From positions 3,658,001-3,722,000 of the forward strand of contig NZ_CP070499.1 in assembly GCF_016925615.1 (NCBI RefSeq): 64,000 bases of DNA, given 5' to 3'. The position numbers and the translations under genes are program-made. The notes under the pieces were generated by a model, which was given only the letters and a program-made list of their open reading frames with translations, made no database searches and had not been told where the DNA came from. Positions 16,099 to 24,194 of the stretch are shown here, piece after piece (the stretch's first letter is position 1; each line of letters begins with the position of its first letter). The stretch is from Natronosporangium hydrolyticum (GTDB taxonomy: Bacteria; Actinomycetota; Actinomycetes; Mycobacteriales; Micromonosporaceae).

Positions 16099-16891
16099 AA
16101 CCGATTGGGGGGAGGCTGGCCCGGCAGGCGCGTTCGAGCCGCCGCTGCCGTCGCCATCGCGCCCAGATCCCTGGCGCCGGCGCCAGCTCGACCTGCTCCG
16201 GACGTCGCTCCACCCGCATCAACTCCCCGCTCCACCAACCGCTGGTGAGCCACGGGGTCCACCGCTCCAGATCCGGCACCGAGAAGTCGTGTCCCAGCAG
16301 CACCGCCGGCCCGGCACCAGCGCCCCGCCCGCCGGGCACCCCCGTACCCGCGAGGCTCAGCAGGTCGAGTTCCCCCGCCTCGTCGGTGAGGCGCCGCACC
16401 GTGTCGACCCGGAGCCCGCCCGGCCCCGCAACCGCGAACACTTCGCCGGCGCCGCCCGCGCGCACCCCCACCGACCGGACTACCGGTTCCCCGAGCACCA
16501 CGATCAGCCGGGGCATATACCACCAGTGCTCGCGCCGCAGCAACGGCGAATCGATCAGCACCCGGGCCGGCGGGTACTTCCGCAGCTCCTGGTCGAGCAG
16601 CTCGTCGGCGAAGACCTCACCCGCTGGATCCTCGACCAACCGCGGCCGACCGCACACGGTCAACGGCCACCAGCCACTGCCGGTCATCCGATCGTCCGAG
16701 AGCACCAACGCCGCCTGCGCCGCGCCCGCCACCCGACGAGCCCGGGCCAGATCGGCGTACGGGAACGCCACTGCGGGCTCACCTTTGAACAGCAACGGGG
16801 TGACCGGAATCGCCGGCGGCGCCTCCCCCGGGGCCCCCAACCACACCAACTCCGCGACGGCGGCGGCGTGGATCGCCCGACCCAGCTCCAC
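16097..16891 (-). CDS. hypothetical protein, possible flavin-nucleotide-binding split-barrel fold
   Basis: A 264-aa soluble protein beginning MELGRAIHAAAVAELVWLG. The middle part (ALVLSDDRMTGSGWWPLTVC, then PRLVEDPAGEVFADELLDQELRKYPP) recalls pyridoxamine-phosphate-oxidase-like split barrels, but no decisive motif is visible. The C-terminus is basic (WARWRRQRRLERACR). It is divergent from cstA, with 102 nt between. The GTG start has only a weak ribosome site. Function unknown; the flavin-binding guess is low confidence. Confidence 0.6.
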   Translation of the reverse strand: MELGRAIHAAAVAELVWLGAPGEAPPAIPVTPLLFKGEPAVAFPYADLARARRVAGAAQAALVLSDDRMTGSGWWPLTVCGRPRLVEDPAGEVFADELLDQELRKYPPARVLIDSPLLRREHWWYMPRLIVVLGEPVVRSVGVRAGGAGEVFAVAGPGGLRVDTVRRLTDEAGELDLLSLAGTGVPGGRGAGAGPAVLLGHDFSVPDLERWTPWLTSGWWSGELMRVERRPEQVELAPAPGIWARWRRQRRLERACRASLPPIG

Positions 16892-16914
16892 GTGACATCC
16901 AATTAATTTGACTA

Positions 16915-16943
16915 TTGACCCACTTATATTACCGAGTTACCGT
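16915..16943 (+). promoter_or_regulatory. predicted SigA-type promoter of cstA
   Basis: TTGACC, a 17-nt spacer and TACCGT lie in an unusually AT-rich 60-nt island, 51 nt before the cstA start. Spacing and -35 are good; -10 fits TAnnnT. Confidence 0.5.
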
Positions 16944-16993
16944 ACCGCAACACGCGCTCTCGCGCGACAGGCACGGACTGCAGGGAGGCAGCC

Positions 16994-18868
16994 ATGCCAG
17001 CTATTGTCGTCATCGCCGCGGTCATGGCGTTGTTCGCGATGGGCTACCGTTACTACTCGCGCTATCTGGCGCAGCGGGTGTATGGGCTCGACCCCGGGTA
17101 CGTTACCCCGGCGCACCGCTACCGGGACGGGGTCGACTTCGTCCCGACCAACAAGCATGTCCTGTTTGGTCATCACTTCACCTCGATCGCCGGCGCGGCG
17201 CCGATCGTCGGCCCGGCGATCGCCGTCTTCTGGGGTTGGGGGCCGGCGCTGGCTTGGATCGTCCTCGGCACCATCTTCGCCGCCGGCGTGCACGACTTCG
17301 GCTCCCTCGTCGTATCGGTACGGCACCGGGCACGCAACATCGGAACCCTCGCGGCGGACGTGATCAGCCGCCGGGCCCGTACCCTGTTCCTGCTGATCAT
17401 CTTCTTCCTGCTCACGCTGGTCAACGCCGTCTTCGCGGTAGTCATCGGCAACCTCCTGGTGAGCTACCCAGGCGCGGTGATCCCGATCTTCGCGCAGATC
17501 CCGATCGCGATCGCGATCGGACAGTACATCTACCGCACCCGCAGCCCAGCCCTGGTGCCCTCGATCATCGGGGTGATCCTGCTATACGTCATGATCTGGG
17601 TCGGCCACCACGTACCGGTCGAACTTACTGGGCTCGCCGACTCGCTCGGCCTGGCACAGCCGCGCGACCTGTGGGTGATCATCATCTTCACCTACACGTT
17701 CATCGCCTCCCGGCTGCCGGTCTGGCTGCTACTCCAGCCGCGGGACTACATAAACTCCCATCAGCTCTTCATCGCCCTCGCCGTGATCTTCGTCGGGGTG
17801 CTGGTGGGGATGGATCGGATCGTGGCGCCGCTGGTCAACGAGGTGCCCGATGGCTCCCCGAGCATCTTCCCGTTCCTGTTCATCACCGTCGCCTGTGGCG
17901 CCATCTCCGGCTTCCACTCGCTGGTCTCCTCCGGCACCACCGCGAAGCAGCTCGATCGGGAGACCGACGCCCGGCACGTCGGCTACCTCGGCGCGGTCGG
18001 CGAGGGCAGCCTGGCGCTCGGGGCGGTCGTCGCAGTCAGCGCCGGAGTGGCCGCCACCCGCGCCGAATGGGACGCCCTCTACGTCGACCACGCCACCGCC
18101 TCCGGTGGCGCGGTCGGCAATTTCGTCAACGGGATCGCCGCCTTCGCCAGCAACCTCGGGATCGAGTTCCAGCTGGCGACGGTCTTCGCGGCGGTCGTGG
18201 TGGTCTCCTTCGCGGCCACCACGATGGACACCGGCATCCGGCTGCAACGCTACATCGTGCAGGAGATCGCCGAACTTTTGCGTTGGCGGCGACTCGCCCG
18301 CAACCTGACCCTCGCCGGAGCGATCGCGGTAGTGGTCCCGCTGGCGCTGGCCCTGCTCCCAGGGGGCGGCGACGCCGGCTACACCTTCGGTGTCCTGTGG
18401 CGACTGTTCGGCACTACCAACCAGCTCACCGCCGGGCTGGCGCTCTCGGTGATCGCGGTCTGGGTGCTGCGGCGCCGCCGGAACCCGATCGCGGTCTTAC
18501 TACCGTTGGCGTTCCTGGTGCCGATGACCACCTGGGCGCTGATCCTGCAACTACGAGAGTTCGTCGAGGCGGGCGAATGGGTGTTGGCACCGCTGGACGC
18601 GATCATCCTGGTGCTGGCACTGTGGCTGGTCGTGGAGGCGGCGATCGTCCTGACCCGCACCTATCGGCAACGGCGCGACGGCACGCTACCGGAGCCGGAC
18701 TCAGCGGAGCCCGGACCGGAGCCCGGACCGGAGCCGAGCCCGGCCACCGGGGCCGGCGCGACCGGCGCGCTGCCGCGGCCCAGAGGCCACGCCGAAGCCG
18801 AACCCGGCACCCCCGACGCCGCCGATCCCGAACGCGCTGACCCGCCGCCGCCCGATACTCACACCTGA
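16994..18868 (+). CDS. cstA: carbon starvation protein CstA family transporter
   Basis: A 624-aa polytopic membrane protein with about 15 helices. CstA signatures are visible: VPTNKHVLFGHHFTSIAGAA near residue 50, GVHDFGSLVVSVRH, and SGFHSLVSSGTTAKQLDRE in the second half. Family members import pyruvate or peptides during carbon limitation. The last 70 residues are a Pro/Glu/Asp-rich disordered tail. ATG follows GGGAGG by 5 nt. The next gene, 12 nt on, encodes a small cysteine protein that may be a partner in the place where enterobacteria have the small YbdD/YjiX protein (inference). Confidence 0.93.
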   Translation: MPAIVVIAAVMALFAMGYRYYSRYLAQRVYGLDPGYVTPAHRYRDGVDFVPTNKHVLFGHHFTSIAGAAPIVGPAIAVFWGWGPALAWIVLGTIFAAGVHDFGSLVVSVRHRARNIGTLAADVISRRARTLFLLIIFFLLTLVNAVFAVVIGNLLVSYPGAVIPIFAQIPIAIAIGQYIYRTRSPALVPSIIGVILLYVMIWVGHHVPVELTGLADSLGLAQPRDLWVIIIFTYTFIASRLPVWLLLQPRDYINSHQLFIALAVIFVGVLVGMDRIVAPLVNEVPDGSPSIFPFLFITVACGAISGFHSLVSSGTTAKQLDRETDARHVGYLGAVGEGSLALGAVVAVSAGVAATRAEWDALYVDHATASGGAVGNFVNGIAAFASNLGIEFQLATVFAAVVVVSFAATTMDTGIRLQRYIVQEIAELLRWRRLARNLTLAGAIAVVVPLALALLPGGGDAGYTFGVLWRLFGTTNQLTAGLALSVIAVWVLRRRRNPIAVLLPLAFLVPMTTWALILQLREFVEAGEWVLAPLDAIILVLALWLVVEAAIVLTRTYRQRRDGTLPEPDSAEPGPEPGPEPSPATGAGATGALPRPRGHAEAEPGTPDAADPERADPPPPDTHT

Positions 18869-18880
18869 CCGGTCCCCGAG

Positions 18881-19306
18881 GTGACCGGAGCACGGCAGCG
18901 GGTACTGCTGGTGCGCCCCTGGCGCGGCGGCCACCCCGGTGGCTGCTGCGCCGGGGACCCGGCCGACCTGCTAACCCCGCCAGGTGGTCGGGCCACGCGC
19001 CGGCCGGCCGACCACCCCGCGGGTTCCGAGCAGTTCGACTTCGCCGCGCTCTACTCGGCGGTCCGCGCCGGACTGCCCGCCACGGTGGCGGTCGAGGTCG
19101 TCGACCCTCGCAACACCGTGTTCCTCCTGCCCGCCATCGTCCGGGATGCCCGCCGCCGGGGACGATCGTGGCGCACCCTGGCGCGGTCGCTGGTGACCGG
19201 CACCGCACCCGGGGCCATCCTGGTCGATGGTGAGCTGATTAGCCGCGGCGAGCCGCCGCCGCCGACCCAGGCGCTGACCCAGATCCGCCGCGCCCTATCG
19301 CGTTGA
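18881..19306 (+). CDS. small cysteine-containing protein downstream of cstA
   Basis: A 141-aa protein from a GTG 12 nt after cstA. It begins RQRVLLVRPWRGG and has a Cys-Cys pair in GGCCAGD near residue 22. The second half holds VAVEVVDPRNTVFLLPAIV and LVTGTAPGAILVDGELIS, a beta-alpha arrangement that could be thioredoxin-like. I do not recognise a named family. Spacing suggests co-transcription with cstA and a linked role. The inverted repeat at 19304-19360 follows the stop directly. Confidence 0.65.
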   Translation: MTGARQRVLLVRPWRGGHPGGCCAGDPADLLTPPGGRATRRPADHPAGSEQFDFAALYSAVRAGLPATVAVEVVDPRNTVFLLPAIVRDARRRGRSWRTLARSLVTGTAPGAILVDGELISRGEPPPPTQALTQIRRALSR

Positions 19307-19360
19307 TCATGGACCTAGGTCCATGCTAACCCGCTGACCAGGCACCTAGGTCCATGATCA
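19304..19360. repeat. GATCATGGACCTAGG inverted repeat, copy 2
   Basis: TGATCATGGACCTAGG (19304-19319) faces CCTAGGTCCATGATCA (19345-19360) across 25 nt. The left part also contains a perfect 18-bp palindrome, CATGGACCTAGGTCCATG at 19308-19325. It begins at the stop of the preceding gene, consistent with a terminator or a mobile palindrome. Confidence 0.75.
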
Positions 19361-19381
19361 CCGCGCGGGTGCTATAGAGTA

Positions 19382-19396
19382 CGACAATCGTTTTCA
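19382..19396. promoter_or_regulatory. candidate Zur box upstream of the ABC exporter operon
   Basis: CGACAATCGTTTTCA differs by two bases from the strong Zur box at 38809 (TGACAACCGTTTTCA). It ends 28 nt before the first ABC gene, a fitting place for a repressor site. The palindrome is imperfect (four of seven base pairs). Confidence 0.45.
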
Positions 19397-19424
19397 GGTT
19401 CGGGTACTCGGAGGTGATCGCGCC

Positions 19425-21173
19425 GTGATGCTGCAACGGCGGCTGCTCGGGCTCGTCCGGCTCGCACCGCTGGCCGCGGGCACCGCGGTGCTCGCCTCCC
19501 TCGCTGCGATCGGGTGCGCCGTCGGCCAGGCCGTCGCCGTCGCCGACGTGCTCCGGCGGCTACTCACCGACGGCGGCGTCGAGGACATCCACGCGCCGGT
19601 GCTCTGGGCAGTCGCCGCCGGCCTCGCCCGGGCCGCGCTGCTCTGGCTGCGCGACATCGCCTTCGCCTACACCGCCGCGAGGGTAAAGACCCGCATGCGT
19701 GACCAGCTCTACGGCAAGGTGGTGGCGCTCGGGCCGGGGTGGACCGCACAACGCCGAGCGGGTGACGTGCAGACCACGCTCGCCGACGGGGTGGAGTCGT
19801 TGCAGGCCTACGTCGGCTACTACCTGCCGCAGGCGGCGGTGGCGCTGGTCGCACCGGCCGCCCTGGTCGGCGTCATGATCTGGATCGACCCGGTGGTGGG
19901 GTTGACGGTGGCGGTCGCCGCCGCGGTGGTGCCGATCGCCCGCCCCCTGTGGCGGCGGCTGCTCGGGGACCGGGGCACCGCCTTCTGGCGGGCGTACGCC
20001 GCCTTCGGCGCCCGCGTGCTGGAAGCGCTGCAGGGCATGAGCACGCTCAAGCTCCACAACGCCGCCGACCGGTACGAGCAGACGGTCCGGGCCGAGGCCG
20101 AACAGGTACGCCACGCGGCGGTCGGGAACCTGAAGGCCTCGATGGGCGTCTACACCCTGGTCACCGTGGCGTTCGGGGTCGGCACCGCGCTCGCGGTCGC
20201 GGTCGCCGCGCTGCGCTTCTCCTACGGCGCCCTCGAACTCGCGGCGCTCCTGATCGTCCTGGTGTTGGCCGCCGAATGTTTCCGGCCGCTACTGGAGCTG
20301 CAGAACTACTGGCACCAAGGGTTCCACGGCATCGCCGCGGCATCCGGGATGTTCGCGATCCTCGATGCCGAACCCCGGGTCCGGGATGGCCACCGCACGC
20401 TGCCGGTCACCCAGGCCCCCGAGGTGGTGTTCGACCAGGTCAGCTACGCATATCCCGGCGCCGCCGAACCAGCCGTACGTGAGGTGTCGGTCACGGTCGC
20501 GGCAGGCAGCACGGTCGGGTTGGTGGGTCGCTCCGGCTCCGGCAAGACCACCCTCACCTCGCTGCTGCAACGCTTCGACGACCCGACCAGCGGCGCGATC
20601 CGGGTCGACGGGGTGGACCTGCGGGAGCTGACTCTCGCCAGCGCCCGCGGGCTGGTGTCGGTGGTGTCGCAGGATGTCTACCTCTTCCACGGCAGCATCG
20701 CTGATAATCTCCGGCTGGCCAGACCCGCCGCCAGCGACGATGAGCTGGTGTCGGCCGCCCGGGACGCGCACGCGCACGAGTTCATCACCGAGCTCCCCGC
20801 CGGCTATCAGACGACCGTGGGTGAGCGCGGGGCGCGGCTCTCCGGCGGGCAGCGACAGCGGGTGGCGATCGCCCGGGCGTTGCTGGCCGACGCACCGATC
20901 CTGATCCTCGACGAGGCCACCGCGAGCGTCGACGCCGCCGCCGAAGCGCTCATCCAGCAGGCGCTGGACCGCCTCCGCGTCGGCCGTACCACGATCGTGA
21001 TCGCGCACCGCCTGTCGACAGTGGCGGGCGCGGATCAGCTTGTGGTGCTGCAGCGCGGGCGGGTAGTAGAGCAAGGTCCGCCGGCAGAGCTGCTCGCCCG
21101 GCCGGGCGCCTTCGCCGAACTCGCCGCCGCCCAGCACGGCGAACTCACCCACTCCGGAGAGGTGGCCCGATGA
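19425..21173 (+). CDS. ABC exporter subunit 1 (fused TM and ATPase domains, CydD-like)
   Basis: A 582-aa half-transporter. Six membrane segments cover about 1-310, followed by an ATPase with Walker A GRSGSGKTT, signature LSGGQRQR, Walker B ILILDEATASVD and the H-loop in VIAHRLST. All catalytic residues look intact. It would form a heterodimer with the next gene, which overlaps by 4 nt (ATGA). The layout resembles CydDC, but no cydAB genes are near, so the substrate is open (peptide, siderophore or thiol). Start: GTG at 19425, or the ATG next to it, after GGAGG. A Zur-like box upstream hints at metal control. Confidence 0.88.
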   Translation: MMLQRRLLGLVRLAPLAAGTAVLASLAAIGCAVGQAVAVADVLRRLLTDGGVEDIHAPVLWAVAAGLARAALLWLRDIAFAYTAARVKTRMRDQLYGKVVALGPGWTAQRRAGDVQTTLADGVESLQAYVGYYLPQAAVALVAPAALVGVMIWIDPVVGLTVAVAAAVVPIARPLWRRLLGDRGTAFWRAYAAFGARVLEALQGMSTLKLHNAADRYEQTVRAEAEQVRHAAVGNLKASMGVYTLVTVAFGVGTALAVAVAALRFSYGALELAALLIVLVLAAECFRPLLELQNYWHQGFHGIAAASGMFAILDAEPRVRDGHRTLPVTQAPEVVFDQVSYAYPGAAEPAVREVSVTVAAGSTVGLVGRSGSGKTTLTSLLQRFDDPTSGAIRVDGVDLRELTLASARGLVSVVSQDVYLFHGSIADNLRLARPAASDDELVSAARDAHAHEFITELPAGYQTTVGERGARLSGGQRQRVAIARALLADAPILILDEATASVDAAAEALIQQALDRLRVGRTTIVIAHRLSTVAGADQLVVLQRGRVVEQGPPAELLARPGAFAELAAAQHGELTHSGEVAR

Positions 21174-22972
21174 GTCTGCACCGTTCCGAGGTCATGCCGG
21201 ACGGCCCGGCGGCCGGCGGGGTGCGGGCACTCGCCGTCGTGCTGCGCACCCAGCTGCGCCCGTTCCTGCTCTCCTGCGCCTGCGGCCTCGCCAACCAGGG
21301 GCTACAGATCGCCGCGACCGTCCTCGGCGCGTACCTGGTGGCGGCGGCGGTCACCGGCGCCGACCCGGCCCAGCTGTGGCTGCTGGGCGGGCTGGTCCTG
21401 GGGCTGGTGGCGCTGCGTGGGCTGGCCTCCTGGTGGGAGGCGTACGTGTCGCACGCGCTCGCCTTCTTCGTGCTCGCCCAGGTTCGGGGCTGGTTGTACC
21501 GGGCGTTCGTCCGGCTCGCCCCCGGCAAGCTGCTCCGCCGCCGCTCCGGCGACCTGGTCACCCGGGCGATGGCGGACAGTGAGGGCTTGGAGATGTTCTA
21601 CGCCCACACCCTGATCTATCTGGTGGTGGCGGTGGTGTTGACTCCGCTGCCGCTGGTCGCGCTGGCGGTGCTGCACCCGGCGCTGGCGGTCGCGGCGGCG
21701 GTGCCGTTGGCGCTGCTGTGCAGCGCCCCGTTCGCGCTGCGCCGGGTCAACTTCCGGCACGGCGCCGCGGTCCGCGCCCAGGTCGCCGAGGTGGGAAACC
21801 AGGTCTCCGACGTGGTCGGCGGCCTGCGCGAGATCGTAGTGCTCGACCGGGAAGGTCGGCACCGGGAGCGGGTCCGGGCGGCCACCTCCCAGCTGGCGGC
21901 GGCGCACCTTCGGCAGGGGGTCCGCGCCGGCCTGGAGTCAGCCAGCAACCAGGTGTTGGTGGCTGCGACCTTGTTGGCGACGCTAATCACCGCCGCCTTC
22001 CTGGTCAGCGGCGGGCAGCTGGAGGCTCGGTGGTTGCCGGTGGCGGCCATGCTCGCGGCGGGCGCCACCGCGCCGGTGGTGACCCTCTTCGAGGCGACCA
22101 AGGTCTGGGGCATCACGACCGCCTCGGCAGAGCGGGTGTTCTCGCTGGTCGCCGAGCCAGCGGCGACCCCGGACACCGGCACCCTGAGCCCGACCAGGGC
22201 CGCCGGCGGCTATGAACTGCACGACGTATGGTTCCGCTACGACGAGGACGGTCCGTGGGCGTTGCGGGAGGTCGATCTGAGCCTGCGGCCGGGTGAGCTG
22301 GTGGCGTTGGTCGGGCACTCCGGCGCCGGGAAGTCCACTCTGGCGCATCTGTTGCTGCGTTTCTTCGACCCCACCCGGGGTCAGCTCACGCTCGGCGGCC
22401 ACGACCTGCGGGAGCTGACCCAACAGCGGCTGCACGAGCTGGTCGCGTTCGTGCCCCAGGATGTCTTCCTGTTCCAGGAATCGGTGTGGTGGAACGTCAC
22501 CCTGGGCCGGCCTGATGCCGATCCGGCGGCGGTCCACGCCGCCCTCGCCGCGGCCCAGGCCGCCGAGGTGGTAGCGGAACTTCCGGACGGAACCGACACG
22601 CTGGTCGGCGAACGAGGCGCTCGGCTCTCCGGTGGTGAGCGGCAACGGTTGGCGGTGGCCCGGGCACTGCTGCGGGAGACTCCGGTGCTGGTCCTGGATG
22701 AGCCGGTCTCCCAGTTGGACACGATCAGTGAACGTCGACTCCGCGACGCCCTGGACGCCGCCCGGAGCGATCGGACCGTGGTGGTGGTCGCGCACCGGCT
22801 CTCCACCATCCTGCGCGCCGACCGGGTGGTGGTGCTGGACCGGGGGCGGGTGGTGGGCGACGGGACCCATCCCGACCTGCTCCGGGACTGCCCCGAGTAC
22901 GCCCGGCTGGTGGCCGCCCAGTGGTCGCTGGAACTGCCGGTGACCCCGCCGCAACCTTGTCAGCGGGAGTGA
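21170..22972 (+). CDS. ABC exporter subunit 2 (fused TM and ATPase domains, CydC-like)
   Basis: A 600-aa half-transporter, translationally coupled to subunit 1 by an ATGA overlap. Six membrane segments lie in about 25-320. The ATPase has Walker A GHSGAGKSTL, signature LSGGERQR and H-loop VVAHRLST. Its Walker B region reads VLVLDEPVSQLD, with the Glu retained. The two subunits are similar in plan but differ in sequence, as in heterodimeric exporters. Substrate unknown. Confidence 0.87.
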   Translation: MSLHRSEVMPDGPAAGGVRALAVVLRTQLRPFLLSCACGLANQGLQIAATVLGAYLVAAAVTGADPAQLWLLGGLVLGLVALRGLASWWEAYVSHALAFFVLAQVRGWLYRAFVRLAPGKLLRRRSGDLVTRAMADSEGLEMFYAHTLIYLVVAVVLTPLPLVALAVLHPALAVAAAVPLALLCSAPFALRRVNFRHGAAVRAQVAEVGNQVSDVVGGLREIVVLDREGRHRERVRAATSQLAAAHLRQGVRAGLESASNQVLVAATLLATLITAAFLVSGGQLEARWLPVAAMLAAGATAPVVTLFEATKVWGITTASAERVFSLVAEPAATPDTGTLSPTRAAGGYELHDVWFRYDEDGPWALREVDLSLRPGELVALVGHSGAGKSTLAHLLLRFFDPTRGQLTLGGHDLRELTQQRLHELVAFVPQDVFLFQESVWWNVTLGRPDADPAAVHAALAAAQAAEVVAELPDGTDTLVGERGARLSGGERQRLAVARALLRETPVLVLDEPVSQLDTISERRLRDALDAARSDRTVVVVAHRLSTILRADRVVVLDRGRVVGDGTHPDLLRDCPEYARLVAAQWSLELPVTPPQPCQRE

Positions 22973-23051
22973 AGCCTGCCACGATAACTCCATCGTGGGA
23001 GCCGGCAGCCACACCGGACGATCCAGGCTGTGCGGCTAAGGAGACCCTCTC

Positions 23052-24104
23052 ATGATCACATTACCCATCGGCGGCCGACCGGCTCAGCGTCGCCGGTCCC
23101 TCGCTCTCGCCGCGACCGTCGCCCTCGTCGGCGCCGCGGTCGGCCTCGCCCCCGCCGGGCCCGCGACGGCCAGCACCGGCCCGCCCGGCACCGGCTGTGT
23201 GCTGGTCGAGTACGAGTCGGTGAGCTGGCAGGACGCGCCGGACGCCGGCGGCGTCTACACCACCATCACGATCACCAACACCTGCGGTGACCCGATCGAC
23301 GGCTGGACCCTCGGGCTCACCCTCGCCCCGGGCCACACCCTCCAGCAGGGATGGAACGCGCACTGGGAGTCGGTCGGCGAAGAGCTCACCGCCACCGATC
23401 TGCAATGGAACCGGGTGCTGCAGCCGGACACCGGCATCACCATCGGTTTCGTAGGCACCTGGCTGCACGCACCGCAGGACCCGGTGGCGTGCTTGATCAA
23501 CGGGGAGCCGTGTGGTGGTGGTGAGGCTGCCGCCGAAGTCACGCTCACCAGCCCCACCGATGGCCAGAGCATTCCGGGCCCCTGCCCGGTGACGTTCACC
23601 GCCGAGCCGGTAGCCGGCTCCGGCGAGCTCGACCAGGTCGATTTCTATCTCAATCAGGAGTGGGTAGGCAGCGTCGAGACCGCCCCCTACCGGATGCTGG
23701 TGCCCAGTAGCCACCCGGCGGTGGATCATGTCGGGCCGAACACCGCGGCCGCCAAGGCGGTGGGGCCCGGCGGCGGCACCGCTTCTGCACCCGCGACCTT
23801 CCAGCTCGCAGCGATCCCACCGGCGCTGATGGTGGTCGCGTGTACGCCGAACTATTCACTGGCCCCGGGCGAGCAGGCCGTGGTCAGCTTCCAGGCCGCC
23901 TGCGCTGGCACCCCTGCCATGACCTTCGAGGCAGGCGGTGAGGCGAAGGTGACGGTGTCCCCGCCGACCGCACCCGCGGGCGACTCATACCACGAGGTCA
24001 CGGTAACGGTGGCGGCCGACAGCCCGCCGGGCTCGGCCAGCGTCACCGCGATCCCCGACGAGTTCGGCTGCATGTCAGGTAGCACCATGGTCCACGTGTC
24101 CTGA
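23052..24104 (+). CDS. secreted CBM2 (cellulose/chitin-binding) protein without a catalytic domain
   Basis: A 350-aa secreted protein. A signal peptide covers about 1-41 (RRRSLALAATVALVGAAVG, ending at ATAS). Residues about 45-155 form a CBM2-type domain: two Cys that can pair, conserved Trp residues in GWTLGLTLAPGHTLQQGWNA, and a TGITIGFVG strand. Then come an Ig-like domain (VTLTSPTDGQSIPG to VEYRMLV-like strands, about 175-265) and a second beta domain with three Cys. No hydrolase or LPMO domain follows. It may attach the cell to polysaccharide or act as an accessory protein. ATG follows AAGGAGA. Confidence 0.78.
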   Translation: MITLPIGGRPAQRRRSLALAATVALVGAAVGLAPAGPATASTGPPGTGCVLVEYESVSWQDAPDAGGVYTTITITNTCGDPIDGWTLGLTLAPGHTLQQGWNAHWESVGEELTATDLQWNRVLQPDTGITIGFVGTWLHAPQDPVACLINGEPCGGGEAAAEVTLTSPTDGQSIPGPCPVTFTAEPVAGSGELDQVDFYLNQEWVGSVETAPYRMLVPSSHPAVDHVGPNTAAAKAVGPGGGTASAPATFQLAAIPPALMVVACTPNYSLAPGEQAVVSFQAACAGTPAMTFEAGGEAKVTVSPPTAPAGDSYHEVTVTVAADSPPGSASVTAIPDEFGCMSGSTMVHVS

Positions 24105-24120
24105 CCCGGCTCCCCACGCG

Positions 24121-24179
24121 TCGATCATGGACCTAGGGACTGCCCAGGCGGCCGAAACCCACCCTAGGTCCATGATCGA
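24121..24179. repeat. GATCATGGACCTAGGG inverted repeat, copy 3 (bidirectional terminator position)
   Basis: Perfect 18-bp arms, TCGATCATGGACCTAGGG and its complement, are separated by 23 nt. It lies exactly between the convergent CBM2 and tricorn genes, so it could end both transcripts. Confidence 0.8.
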
Positions 24180-24194
24180 CGCAAGGGGGGTTGG

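Noticed and set aside
19425-22972. cydDC gene names
   Set aside because: Architecture is similar, but there are no cydAB genes nearby and two-gene exporters of other function share this layout.
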